Of a stretch of DNA of 64,000 nucleotides, positions 1 to 12,900 are shown in pieces. Location: positions 372,001 through 436,000 of the forward strand of contig JAMZAV010000026.1 in the NCBI GenBank assembly GCA_024449915.1, written 5' to 3'. The first letter of the stretch is position 1. The number at the start of each line of letters is the position of its first letter. This DNA comes from Sweltsa coloradensis. Taxonomy: Eukaryota > Arthropoda > Insecta > Plecoptera > Chloroperlidae. A program made the translations under genes and the position numbers. Under the pieces are notes generated by a model. It did not search any database. It worked only from the letters and a program-made list of their open reading frames with translations, and was not told the DNA's origin.

Positions 1-95
1 TTTATTGGTGAGGTGAGGTGAGGATAAAGGTGAGGTGAGAGGTGTGAGGTGAGGTGAGGTGGTGAGGTGAGAGGTGTGAGGTGAGGTGAGGTGAG
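1..95. repeat. GGTGA-type minisatellite
   Basis: Imperfect tandem copies of a five-base GGTGA unit, with longer variants containing GAGAGGTGTGAG, run from the window edge to about position 95. The array probably continues to the left of the window. No gene is implied. Confidence 0.85.
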
Positions 96-1220
96 ATTGG
101 CGGAGGCTGTGATGGGTCCATGCATGAACCCAGTGAGGAAGGTCTCGTGGACCGAAAATGTTTCGTTAATATGTAGTTTTTTGTATTTGTCTTTGTATTA
201 TATGTTATCTATCACGGTCTACTTACTCCACCTCATTCAAGCTGTTGGTACCGGTACTTATAGCTTTAATCACTCCAGCCTTTTGGCATTCTTTACACAC
301 AACAAAATAAATAGCTGTTTACTACAAACACACGCTCTAATGACAAATCACGGATAAAATTAAAAGTTAGCATCAACATACATCACTATCATTGTTTTAG
401 AGTGAGAATTACGCTCGTAAATTTACTTCCGACACTTGTGCGATGTTTTACGACGCAAAAATACGCGTGAATGCCTAGGCTTACATAGATCACCATCTCA
501 TTACGACAAAAATCATTATCATACTTAAACTAAGCTTTAACATTATTTTCATTATTTTAAACTGAAGAAAATGGAATCAAATCAATATTAATATTAGTTT
601 TTTTGTGATTTTAAATGCTCCAAAAATACTCGTCTATAAACATCTGCCATTTTGAAAGTCGTCTGAACGAGTTTGAGCCCTTTGTAAATTTGTTGTCCTT
701 TGTAAACCAGTTTTTTAACAGAATAGGATAGACATATAGGATGGAAACATATCACATTAGACCGCAGGTTTCGACTCACATAACTAATAAATTCATTTGG
801 ATTTGGCTTTTATAAAGTTCAAAATCACAAAAACTTGAAAAACTATTACATTTACAGCCAAGTTGAACTTGGACAAAGTTTTTGTCACGTACACCTGGTG
901 GTACCGTACTTTCTCGATCATAGGCTGCCATCGAGTAATGAACTCGACTATGACTCCTTAAATTTTTAATATTTTATAAAAAAAACTATTGAAAAATCTC
1001 TTTATAATATGGCCGCACCCTACATTTTAACTTAATATTTTATAATATTCCTAGTTCCTACTGCACAAATACATAAATTTCAATAACTTGGATGTGAACA
1101 GTTGTATGTGAATTCAATGGAACATCTTGTTAATTTCTATAAGTTGCGTACCCTCTTTGATTGTAAACTTGCTTTAATGATTTGTATTATAATTTAAAAT
1201 TAAAACTTCTTTTGTCAATG
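96..1220. other. AT-rich intergenic stretch, nothing recognised
   Basis: No reading frame here shows protein-like composition or convincing splice sites, and no RNA gene or repeat was recognised. Short open frames at 91-357 and 594-779 look like chance. Confidence 0.5.
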
Positions 1221-1530
1221 TATTGGGTGTGGGATAGGATACTGCTTACCTTCGAGCAGTGATGGTGGCTGCCGAATTTGTAGATGAACAGAACCATAAA
1301 AGTATCTACAAAACACAGAAAACGAGACGTTTCGACACGAGTTCTTGATCACTCGGGAGAAGAAGGAAGATGGCCACTGACTGTCTTCTCCCAAGCAGTC
1401 AAGACATCGTGTCTAAACGTCTGGTTTTCTGTGTTTTGTAGATACTTTTATGTTTCTATTTATCTACAATATTCGGCAGCCACCTACACTTCTTGGAGGT
1501 AAGCTGTAAGATCCTACCCCACATCCAATA
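1221..1530. mobile_element. Fold-back (long inverted repeat) element
   Basis: The left end (TATTGGGTGTGGGATAGGAT) is matched in reverse complement by the right end (ATCCTACCCCACATCCAATA). Pairing continues inward through TCTACAAAACACAGAAAAC and its complement, leaving a loop of roughly 60 bases near 1345-1405. Nothing in it codes for a protein. It looks like a non-autonomous DNA element; no clear target-site duplication was seen. Confidence 0.75.
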
Positions 1531-3379
1531 CCTAATGTGTAGACTGCCAGTAGAATGTTTTTAGAGCCCATTTGACCTACTTTTGATAGGTTTTTGATGT
1601 ATCTGATTATTTTAAGTTTAGTTAACTAATGTAAAATGAACACATCTATGCTAATAATGTTAATTTTTGCTAATTGTTCTACCAAAAGGAAAAAATTATT
1701 GTTAATTTATTTTCAAAAGATTTAAATTTGGTTTTATTTTACGAACTTTTGTTTATTTTTTCAATACATGCAAAGTGAAATGTGTATGTTTTCCACTATC
1801 TCCAGTTTGTAGAGTTAGTGAAAAATAGTGATAACAAAATTCGCGTTTTTATGTGGGTTTTTTATGTCCATTTTATTGCCTAAAATGTAATATTGTCGAC
1901 AAATTACATCATTTAGATATGGAAAAACCACATTTTGACGACGTGAATTTAAAAAATCTCACGTATAGCACGAAATAACGAATGAAATGGTATGAAACTG
2001 GTCGAAACGCGAATTAACTCGCGAAATTTAACCTTTTTGTGTGCAAAATGTAGGTGGGGGATGATGGAGGTGCCAGTCCAGAATATACTCTAATTTTAGT
2101 GGAGGTGCCGGTCCAGACTGAACATTAGGCGTGCGGCAGGTGGTACAGTAAACAGACGACAACGCAACGGCGTTTTGTGACGTCACGGGCTACACGGGAG
2201 TAGACCGCCAAAATAATGGCGCGTATCATGGGCTCCGCGGAAATAGTCCATCAAAATGACGGTGCATACAAATATTTATTTTTTGTTGGGAATCTATTCG
2301 GAATCGATTTTTGGGTCACAATGACGATGTCATCCCTCCGTCAAGGGGTTCCTTTTTCTTTTCTTTTTTTGATTTTTAATTATGTTTTTGACAATTTTTG
2401 TGAAATTACAAAATTTGGGTTTTTATATCACCATTTCTCATTACCTCTACCAGTTAGGCCTAATGGTTATTTTTTGTATTTAAAATATAATAAATGGTTT
2501 ATTTATGTGGCCCTAACAATGTTATTAGTTAAGTATCAATACAATTAATTGCTCGGGACATTTTGCTGCGCCGAATATATTTTGTTGTTTCAATGCTTCA
2601 GCCCAACTTGTAGCGCCCCAGTATATATACGGGTTTAAATATAGGCGCCCCACGCATTTCAGAGGGTAGATGAGGGTGGCTGTGATACATTTTAATTTAC
2701 AACTCAATTTTTATTGTCGTAAATTCTCCATTTCCCCCCGATTTTTAGACTAAGGGCCACTTGTTTTCAGTTTCCAAACGGATTTGTTAGAGTTTGGTTT
2801 GTGTTCGAAATTCGTAACTTTTTTGTTCACAAGTTTGAGTTCAGTTCGAAACGCGGAAATCAAGCTGGGTCCATCCCTGAGCAATAATATTAAATTTAAA
2901 AAATATGTAAGCCAAGAAAAGGCACTAGGTTGAGAAACAATACAATAGTAACGACAAAAATAGGCAGTTAGCGTGACTTTGACCCCACCTTGTGTAAAGT
3001 TGCATTATAAAGTCTTCTCACATCATACCAGCCCGCACAGTTGGCCTGAAACGTTAAAACAATAAAAAATATTGACGCAACATGTCTCGAGCAATTACAT
3101 AATTGTATTGATAATATTCTGGGCCGCAAAAGCCTCAAATTTGAAACGTGCTTATTCTTTCCGAGCTATTACCTATTTGTCCTCGCTAATGTTAGTCCAT
3201 TGTGTTTGTTTTTTGTTGTTAAGTTTAATGGTGTTTTCCACTGGCATGCACCAAGTGTCCATATAGTTTACACTGTTACATCATTGCACTCTGCGTGTAT
3301 TGCACTCTAGTTCAATCCTCAATAGAACACGCTTTATCAAAAATTTTACAAGCATGGCGTAGAATCAAATCACGCACAT
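1531..3379. other. Intergenic, no gene recognised
   Basis: AT-rich sequence with no supported gene. The only structure noted is two copies of a GGAGGTGCCRGTCCAG motif at about 2066-2080 and 2100-2115. These are relatives of the GGTGGAGGTGCCGGGTT motif found several times around TMEM26. Confidence 0.45.
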
Positions 3380-3600
3380 CAAGAGCCGCCACATTGCACT
3401 AATTCCGTCGCACTGTCCTCAGACCCAGTGCGGCTCAGAGCAGCATTCGTTCCTAATGCACCGCCAATGGTTTCCGTGCACTGGCACTAATTTCACACTC
3501 AAATTCTCAAAGATGATAATTCTGATTTCTGACGTTAGTTCACATTCAGTGCGCATGAGTGTGGCCAATGGAACACACCATTTTAGTTAGCTGCTGTCCA
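3380..3600 (+). repeat. Dispersed repeat, copy 1 (partner at 63230-63435)
   Basis: The stretch around GTGCACTGGCACTAATTTC, CCTAATGCACCGCCAATGG and CATTCAGTGCGCATGAGTG reappears in reverse complement near the right end of the window. This marks it as a member of a dispersed family. No coding content was seen. Confidence 0.65.
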
Positions 3601-3952
3601 ATTTTGTTTGGTTGCAATCCGACACTTGATTAAAAATGTAATTAAAATTTAAAACAAAAGTATATTGGCGTATTCAGTTGGTCACACTAGATATTTTGTT
3701 TACGACTGACAAGGCGCACTGGCCTAGTGCAAATATGGTGTCAATTAATGCACCAAATTTTTTAAAAAAAAATAATGTCAACCCTCTTTTAAAATATATC
3801 GGAAAATAAATATTTAATTGAAATTTGTGTGACAACATACAGTGAATGATGCACGAAAGAATTGTGGAAAGTTAGTACAAAATTGCCGATAAGCATGCTT
3901 GAACCCGGGACCTTTTGCATAACATAATCGACACCATCATTGCCTTACAGGT

Positions 3953-4246
3953 CTAGAGTCAGTGACATACATAAGCTTTGCCCGAGCGCTAGCGTGCCGA
4001 TTAGAAGCAATCATGAAAGGGGAAAATTATTTCCCTGCCACATAGATGGGCCTACTTTGGCTATTTGGCTAATTTGCTGATTTAAGTGGCTGTGGATTTG
4101 TGTTTTTTGTTGAGCGTATAGGTGATCACCGCCGTCTGTATGTAAATATTTACAAATTTACGTACATTTAGACGGCTGTTTTTTTCCCCCTTTCATGATG
4201 GCTTCTTATTGGCACGCTCCCCACGGCCATACTGAGAGTCTAGCAT
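3953..4246. mobile_element. Short inverted-repeat element (MITE-like)
   Basis: AGCGTGCCGATTAGAAGCAA followed by TCATGAAAGGGG near 3989-4022 pairs with the reverse complement near 4188-4220 (TTCTTATTGGCACGCT). Outer bases CTAGAGTC and its near complement extend the arms. About 290 bp and non-coding. Confidence 0.6.
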
Positions 4247-4590
4247 ATTAATTGAATGTCATTAGTAGAGTCAAATAAATTTTTTATAATTGTGGAGAAT
4301 GTAACTTAATAACTTCATCATTGTTTAATTTGAATTTGAATTTTTGTTGTGTTTGTTAAAATATTCCTTTGTTTAACCTCAGTTTTGAGAAAGATACTTG
4401 ATTAGTGTTGAAATATCACTCCTATTAAAATATATTGTCTAAGAACAAGAGTTTGTCTAAATAATTTCCTTTTAATAATTAAATTTTTGTATTACACTAC
4501 CAATATTTCATTTGTGCTCATGTGACTCAAAAAACACAAAACAACATGAATTTTGTCTCCAAATCATTATTACTATTATTAACATTAATT

Positions 4591-4975
4591 GAGCGAGCGT
4601 AGCGAGCGTCTCCACTTGACTCTTATGGCTCGAATGTCTGTTTTTTTTTCTGTTACTGCTTCGGTACAGGTCGCACCGTTTCTCTGATCGACCTGAAAAT
4701 TTTGCACACATGTACATACCACCTATGGGTGGCTGTATAGTTTTTGAACAAAATCCGATGGTTGGTTATTAAAAAAAAAAAAATGTTTCGATCGTAATGA
4801 AATTTTGCAGGGTCAATAAGTACAACATTCTCTCCTATTTTACAAATTTTCAGCTAAATCGGTCAAGACCTTAAAGACTTATTGTTATGTAACATTATGG
4901 GAATGTCGTACTCGGGTCGTGTTGCACGTACCGGTGCTCGCTCAACAACGCGACGGGACTTTAGCGTTTTCCTAG
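4591..4975 (-). repeat. Dispersed repeat family A, short copy in reverse orientation
   Basis: It begins with GAGCGAGCGTAGCGAGCG and ends with the complement of CTAGGAAAACGCTAAAGTCC. The same two ends bound longer copies near 38998-39465 and 58903-59745, where the interior is a series of AAATCGTAAAATTGCGATTT-like modules. No protein is encoded. Confidence 0.65.
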
Positions 4976-6215
4976 TTAACATTATCAATTTATGTCAAAA
5001 CGTCTTATATATTGCTTTATATTTTCTTTTGCTGACAATACTGTTTTACTCGCGGTGCATTTTAATATTCGCGTTGCGCATGCTATGCTACAGTCTGACT
5101 TTAACAGTCTTTTACATTGGAATCACGATAAAGAACTGGTAATTAACTCTTCTCAAACCAAAATTGTACATATTTGCACACCCAACAACCACGAAAAAGA
5201 CTTTTCCAATCAACATTATTTATTACGATTTCAACTGCATTCATACTATGGCTGAATTGACCGATTGTGAACGTAGTTGGAAAATTGAATGTGTGAATAC
5301 TTATGAGTACCTGGAATTGTAGATAGGCACTTTTCGTGGAAATGTCGTATTGATAAATTATGTAACAGACTACGCTCTTTCTCCTCACGGCTTTATATAC
5401 TAAAACATGTAGATTAGGCCTTTTTCTTTATTTAGAACCGTGTATCAATCCATAGCCGAATCTTTGATTTTGTATGGCATTTTAGCTTGGGGCTATGCTT
5501 TGCAGTGTCATACTCAAAAGAGTTGAAGATTTACAAATAAAAATGGTAAAAATGGTAATATGTGACTTCAAAACCGATTCTAAACTCTCCCATAAACAAA
5601 TATTTTCTTATTGTAACATGCTGCCAATATCCCCATTGTTTATACATATATAGATTCATATTACACTTATGTTTTAAATCAGATCTCAAGATTCCATTAA
5701 ACTCATGCAAGGTGGCGGGGGCGTTCAAAATTCCCAATTTTAACAACCAACGTTCACTTTCTTATTCAGTTCCTACTACGTTCAACTTGCTGCCTTTCTC
5801 ACTGAAAACCTTGTCTAACATCTCAAAAATTAAAACTGAACTAAAATCACATCTTCTTTCTGACACCTTTTGACAGTGTATTTTGATTTTTTTAAACTCT
5901 TTGTTATTTTTAATGCAATTTTTTGGATTTCACAAACTAACTTAATGTCATGCAACCATGGTATTTATATATGCTTGTTTTTCGTGTTTATTTTGGTTAT
6001 ATGTTCCATTCTCTATATTATCACCTTATATAATTTATAATTTGTTTTTACACCCCACAGTTAAGCCATTTTCAGGCTTTGTGGGTTTTTTGATTATATA
6101 CTTGTTAGATTTATTTTTGTATGTAATTTTTTTTTTGTACAACTTGCTTTATATATTATGTATGTATCTGACAATAAATTTGTGGAAAAAAAACGTTACC
6201 AAAATGATATAATTA
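4976..6215 (+). pseudogene. Non-LTR retrotransposon reverse-transcriptase remnant
   Basis: At about 4992-5190 a frame reads FADNTVLLAVH, a decayed form of the reverse-transcriptase F/YADD catalytic motif, and then NSSQTKIVHI. Further on, other frames give a YEYLGI-like segment. At 5562-5873 a frame reads NNQRSLSYSVPTTFNLLP, matching the C-terminal tail usual in Jockey/CR1-like elements. Stops and frame changes between these pieces show that it is dead. An AATAAA near 6171 and an A-rich run near 6185 suggest the 3' end. The clade is a guess; the reverse-transcriptase identity is fairly secure. Confidence 0.7.
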
Positions 6216-6717
6216 TGGTGTGAAGCCCTGGCTATGATTTGCCTCTCCCTATAGTAATTAAAATAGCGCCATGTGGGGGCCGGTGGTTCACGACAAGGTG
6301 GACAGGGCGTGGAGGGGTGCCACCAGTGCGCCTCTTCAAGGGAAGCGTCAGTAACCTCGCGCATGAGGAAGGTGACGGATGTTGACATAATATTACGCAG
6401 CAGGTGAGTGCTGTGCTATTGTTTTTAACTGTGTTTTGTTCAGGGAGTAAGAAGTGTATTTCACTAAAATAATACTTCAACGTTGGGATATCACTGATTG
6501 GTTAATGTTAAGGTAGATTGGCACCAGCTTGGTTCAACACCTGCGAGTTCTGTGACAGAACCTGTAAGTAAACCATCATGCTGTGCATCCGAGAGTTGTA
6601 TGTACTATCCGATCCTGTATACTACTTATAGACGTTATAGTTATAAAGCACAGTGCTGTTACATAATATCTTTAGACGATTACCGCAATGCTATATTTGT
6701 GGTCGCTTAGTGAACAC

Positions 6718-6963
6718 AGTTCAGACAGCCGCCAACTTGAATGCGCCACTGTCTGCAAGGAGATTCTTAAGACATGAAGATCTGAGGTCTTTGGATAAAC
6801 TTTTCATGTAAATGGCAATGCTTATACAAACAAGCAGAGCTTTGTAGACTGCGGGGCATTACTGTCGGCTGAAGAACTAGCCAATCACATCACAGATATT
6901 GTCAATGACCTACCGTGGCATGGTCTGTCTGAACTACGTGCATTAAGCGACCATAAAAAGTGA
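6718..6963 (+). pseudogene. Unidentified broken coding stretch
   Basis: Two short frames read like real protein: one with NAPLSARRFLRHEDLRSLDK (about 6740-6800) and, after a one-base frame change at a T run near 6801, one with QSFVDCGALLSAEELANHIT and then VNDLPWHGLSELRAL (about 6835-6960), ending in a stop at about 6961. The amino-acid mix and codon use look coding, but I do not recognise the family. It may be an exon of an unknown gene or a transposon protein fragment. Confidence 0.35.
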
Positions 6964-9700
6964 CATGACATCACCTTGTCTTAAGATGTGTAGCACCATG
7001 GTTATAAGTAAAAAAAATGAAGTATTGAAGAGGAGTCGATGAGATAGCATAACTAAAGTGCACGAGCTTATGTGTTGATGATTGCAGCCCAAACAATGTC
7101 CTTAAAAATCATTGTGAGTGATCATCCAGATAGAAAAAATTATTATTATTTCCGTTTCGATAATTTCCATTAAATGGCGTTATTTTATTATTTACAAAAC
7201 AAACCTGAGTGTTCACATGGATTCAAACGTTGAGATCAAGCATGAAAATTAATGCTTAAAAAATCTAGACATACACGTGGAATTTGAAAAAATTTAGTTA
7301 ATTATGGGGATTTTCTGAATGTTTTATTCAAAATGGATGAATTAATGTGCCTACTGGATCTCATAGATTGATTCTTGATCAACGTTAACGTGGAATATGA
7401 AACAATGTTATTAACGGAAGAAGCAGAGCTCTTTAAAATTGTCTCCATGCTATCCTCAGCAATTCCTCTAAATACCGCATATTAAGAATTTTGAACTTGC
7501 AATGATGAAAAATCAGAGAACATGTCAATATTTAAAATAAATTATCATCTACACAAGCTTTGGAAATATAAAAATAGGTAACAGCCTAATAATGTCCACT
7601 TAAACTAAACAATATTTAAAAAATCATTCAACTAGGATTCCTGGTGGCAACCAGAATCAGAATCTTCCGCTTTATGCACGAGTTACCTCTTTGGTTACTT
7701 TCATGTTTGTTTTATTTCCTTTGGAAATAATAATATAATAATAACATAATAATAATTTTAATAAATAATAATATTTCCTTTGGTTTGGGAATCCCTCTTC
7801 CTCCAAATCTATCTCATTGATTTCTTCCCTACCACCCTAGCCTACCCCTACCAATTAATAGTTTTCTATAAGTTTTTCAATTTATTTATTTACAAAACAA
7901 AAGATTTTTGGCACTCCCAAATAAAGGGCTAGCTTTACATATGAACAAAGTATTGAATTTTGACCAAAATTAATATTGTAGTGGCTGGTTTGTCCCCCAC
8001 CTTTAGTCACTTATACCGTAGCTTCAAGTTTGCCACAAAGCCAATTCCTGTGAAACGTCACTTCAACATTCGTCCCCAACTTTACAAATTCTCTGAGCTT
8101 TTATTTTATAGTTAGTGAGGGCAAGTATTTCTGTACTGGTTTTATATGAAAAATAAATACCTCTTAAAGCAAATGCCCCATTTTCTTTAGTATAACTGAT
8201 AATATTTACATTAAAGCAATTACACTTTTAGAGCGAGTGAGGTTAATGTAATTAATACTTAAAGAACAATAATTCAACAACATAATTTTGTATTTGTCGA
8301 TAAACAAGTGGAAGATAAAATAATAAGATGTTGAAAATTATTGAACTACGTATTGAAATTATTTATTAAGTGCAGTGGAATATCCAACACATTAATATAC
8401 ATGACGGTTGACAACAATTAATTTGTTGATAATAACTTCCCTAATAAGATAATGAGAGCAAAATTGATTGATAAGTTGTTGTTCTTGCTATGCTCCATCA
8501 TTATCAATAGAAGACCGAAGTTCAATCCATGGTCAGTGCTGAACTTTTATAATTATTTGGATTGTTTACACTAATGAATAAACAATTTTTTTTACTCTCA
8601 AAATTAAAGATAATATAAAATCATTTCAAAATATTTGCATGGTTTACTCTTAATATAATATGTGAAATGTCCACATATGGTCATGATTTGATTCGTTATT
8701 TTGAGGACTACGCTTCATATTCTTGTCTTGCGAGTACAATGCTTGTCAGTAAATAAAACTCTATTACCGGTACTTAACGTTTTCGCACCCTGTACTCACA
8801 ATTGTGAAGGTCAACTTTCAAAATTGAATCCGGGTATATAATAGTTTTTTTTTTTTTTACCCATTTTTTATTTGTTTAATAAAAAATAAATACATTTTTC
8901 CCCATGCCAATGGGACAAAAAGTGAATTTTTGAGAGAAGATTGAAAATACAAATCTGCAAAAAAGGCTAAAAATGGGGAAAAATTCATAAAATTCGTTTT
9001 TTCCCGGAAATTTAATAAATCTCTAGTATTACTATTATTTGAGGTATACAAAAATGTAAAAAATCAAAAAAAAACTAGTTTTAGTTAGTAATGTATTTTG
9101 AATTTGAAATTTTACTTAAATTAAAGCTTTGATTCAAAATACAAAATTTCCCAATACATATTTAAAAAAAAACACGCTATTTTTTTTAAAAATCTAAGAA
9201 AGAAATGTGAGCTTTGAATTTTGCTTAAAATTACTAAATTTAGAAAAAATAATCTTGGGTCAGAAAGGGTTAATGGAAGCTCCAACTGCACGGTAAAAAA
9301 ACTCTGATAGTAAATTAGAAACCCGGCACCTCCACCATTACTATCATAAAACTGGACTCGAAAGACTGACACTAAAAATGATAAAACCGACATCTCCGCA
9401 TCTTATTTATTTTATTAAAACCCAATGACTTGTATACCATCGCCCATTAGTAAATCAAGGGGTCTAGTTGTATCTAGCATATCCAGCTCCTGATTTACTG
9501 CTGGTTGAGGCCCCGAGGGTAGGCCTACATGGAACACATAGCTAGATTTTATTACCACCATTACTTTCAAATACAAGACAACAAAGGACTGACAAGACTG
9601 GTGATTAGTTGACATCCCCCCCCCCTGACTATGAGAGCGGCTGCTAGGCGCGCACGCCCGGCGTCGCGACGTCCCCTCAGGTCGACGCCGTCACTGAGAG
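6964..9700. other. AT-rich intergenic stretch upstream of TMEM26
   Basis: No supported gene or RNA was found. A reverse-orientation copy of the GGTGGAGGTGCCGGGTT motif lies at about 9318-9337. The GC content rises sharply from about 9620, where CpG-rich sequence leads into the TMEM26 start. Confidence 0.45.
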
Positions 9701-9712
9701 GGCAGTGTCACC

Positions 9713-9906
9713 ATGGCCAAGGTGTTGGCTACAGTCAAGGCGATCCTGACGCGCGTGGTGTTCGCCTGCCACGGAGGGGTGGCCATCTGGCAGGTGGTGA
9801 CCTTCAAACACAACCTCTTCTACTGGTACCTCACCACGCCCATCCTCATACTCTTCTTCGAGGCGCTCTTCACCCTGACCATCAAGGAGAGCCAGGAGTG
9901 GAAGTG
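9713..9906 (+). CDS. TMEM26: TMEM26 exon 1
   Basis: The start ATG sits in a strong context (CACCATGG). The exon encodes two hydrophobic segments, with LTRVVFACHGGVAIWQVV and FYWYLTTPILILFFEA, as in the TMEM26 N-terminus. The donor is AAGTG|GTGAGC, phase 2. A longer open frame starting at 9631 is a shadow in another frame. Confidence 0.9.
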
Positions 9907-12900
9907 GTGAGCTGCTATCTGTACTAGGATTCTGTTCATCTTTCAGTCAGGATTGCCAGTGTTGGGTATAGCCGACGACCTCCCGTATCACTCATCACAC
10001 TACGAAGATACAAATTTAGTTTTTAAATTTCAATTTTCAATTCAATTTATTTAATTCCACATTAATACAATATATCAAATACTAAAATATATTTTTTCAG
10101 AGATTCTCCACCACATTAGGCGACTTGTGTGTGTATGGAGCATCTCTTTTACGTGAATTAATATGCATCCATTCTTGTTACTATTAGTAGGCCTAATCAT
10201 CTTTTACTTAATGTAAAAGTTAATTTAAAAAAAAGTAATTGTATAAAGATAGTTTTAGTTTTTTCTAGGGACAATCTGATCTCTTTTTATGTGAATAACT
10301 ATAATATAGGACGCAGGATTGAGGATTGTTAGAAATGAATGTCCAAGGGCGATGTATATCTTCAGGCAGGATTGCCGGTGGGGGGTGTCAAACCGACGAA
10401 TTCCGAACTAGATCCTCGTGTGTACTAGCAGTAATCCGTCGCTTTCGGTAACGAAGCATCTACAAAATATAGAGGTAGCTCAAGCATAACGCGCGATATT
10501 ATGATGCTGGAGGTCATCGGTGCGATACCCGCGACCGGCAATCCTGACTGGGGGTTTCTTACTAATGTTTTCCTCAGTCAATATGCATGAAAAATACTTC
10601 GATTGAGACTATTAAATCACACCCTGTGCATTCCCTCAAACTATCTCCACGCCATGAAGAGGGATATCCATAACTAGAGATGCGTATAATTATTTAGCAT
10701 TTTCTGTTTTTAATTTATAGGCTTCTAGCTTTCATTTTTAATTTGAAGTATCTGTTATTTAGCCACCTACAAAACTTATGAATGAGGATGTCTTACAATT
10801 TTATTTTATAATCAGGCCAAGGTTAATTTAAAAGCCATAGTGCATTGCAATTTGATTGTAAAAACTAGCTAGAATGCAATGTATCATTGAACACTTTCAG
10901 CAAGTGGTCCATGTTGTGCAGATATTGATTGACAAAACCCGGCACCTCCACCAAAATCTAAGGTTTAAAATTAAAATAGGAATAAAATAACCGAAGTTCA
11001 AGACAAAAATAGCAATTTGTCGCGTTTTCACCAAACATCTTTACTATAACATAGCATCTACAACCCAAACCTCTATTTTCACGCATTACTCAATAACTGC
11101 ACTCCAACCCGGATTAATTGAGACCGTGTATAAAGCAAGGCTAGTCTTTTGTCGTAATAAACTCAACATCTTTAGAATTCAAGGCCATTGAACGTGTAAG
11201 GACATGTCACTAGCTGTCATTAGCATCCACCCTCTCTACTCAGCACCGAGGTCGGCAGGGGAGGAAATTGAGCTTTTACCGGTTGTCATAGTCGTATTGT
11301 GATGAGCTGATGGATCACTCTGCCAGTCGGGCGACCTACATAATACGTATGTCCGTCCGTGTGTTCTTGTCATGTCCACAGTTGAAGCTCAGGCTCAGGA
11401 CAAGGCTCTGGGTTCTATACCTGCCTCCAGCAATCTCGCGTAAATGTTTTTCTCCAGCGTTTTCTTTTCGTTTTCTGAGTCCTCTTAAATAGCACTTGAA
11501 CATTATAACTTCTCTCCACTCTATACCAAATCTGACCCCGAAAATGGATATAGCTCTACTTGAGATTAGTCAAGATTTCGAATTTCAATTAATGTGCTAT
11601 AACTATACAGGCGCGTATAGGAAGGGAGGAGGGGGATGGGGGGAATTTCCCCCATCCCCCCCCTACTTCATATTATGGCCACCACACATCAGAATACGGT
11701 GTAACCTCCACTTCCCTTTCCCTTACCTTACACCCCCCTAATGAAGAGTAATGACCAACAACTTCGACAATTTTCCCATTATTGTTGGACGTGATCGCGA
11801 ACGTACGCATAGTGTATGATTGTAACATGGTCTATCTCGTCAATTCATTTTTTAAATAGTTTTCTAGTTTTTACTGTACAAAAATACATTACTTTGGTAC
11901 TGCATTCAGCCCACTTATTTTTTCTAGAGCCCACCAAACCCACTCCAAAAACCTGTTTTTTAATTTTCGCCAGCGTCGCTGTAGTGCTTAGTCTCTTTTC
12001 CCAAAAACCCAGCAGAAGATTTGTTGTTCCCCCCTCACTCGAAAAAGAGTTCCTACGCGCCTGTATAACCCCTGCCATCTGGCTACTGGAGCTTGACAAG
12101 GTGGACCGCAGGTTGACTCGCTCTCACGGCCTACCTCAGGATGTGACACGTGACCTCGCCCGTGACGTCACCAACAGGACCTCCATTAACATTCAGGACC
12201 TCGACAAACTCTTCGGGGTAAGAACGACATGGAAGATGTGATGGTGCTGAGGAACGGTGCTTTGGAATACATTTTAAAATATTAAGTAGAGAGTTTTTTC
12301 AACTAATGTTGTGGCGTTAAATTTATGATTATTATCTATTGTATAAAATTCACTGAATCAAAGTATGATTGAGACGAGTTTGAAAGATTTTCATGATAAG
12401 ATAAATCTTCTATCTAGATTCTAAACTCCGACAAACTATCTTAGTGTATCTCCTGGTAATTACATTAATTTTATCTTATCCTGTTAATGTCGTGTGTGTG
12501 TGTGTGTGTGTGTGCACAGGGCCAGTTGAAACTACCCGCAGTGGAGCTGACAGCTGACACGTGGGTTACTCTGGTGGAGCAGTTCCTGATGTTGATCCTG
12601 ATCATAGGAAGGTGGATGCTGCCCAAGGGAGACCTGACTAGGGATGAGCTGTCACAGCTGCTACTGGTAACACCACCCCACGCTACACCACTATGCACTA
12701 TCCTACACTATTGTACACTCATGTACTTCACTACACCGGGCTAATTCCTTTCATAGGAAGGTGGATGCTTCACAAAATTCTAAATTTAAAAAATAATTTA
12801 AATTAATCAGTCAAGTATTTTAGCACTAATTTAATCAGTGGTTTGTCCCCTCCGTCTCTTTACACATACGTGCGTGTGTGTCCAGGTCTACATCGGCACT

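Noticed and set aside
9631..9927. Longer open frame overlapping TMEM26 exon 1
   Set aside because: It is in a different frame from the conserved TMEM26 sequence and has no similarity; a GC-rich shadow.
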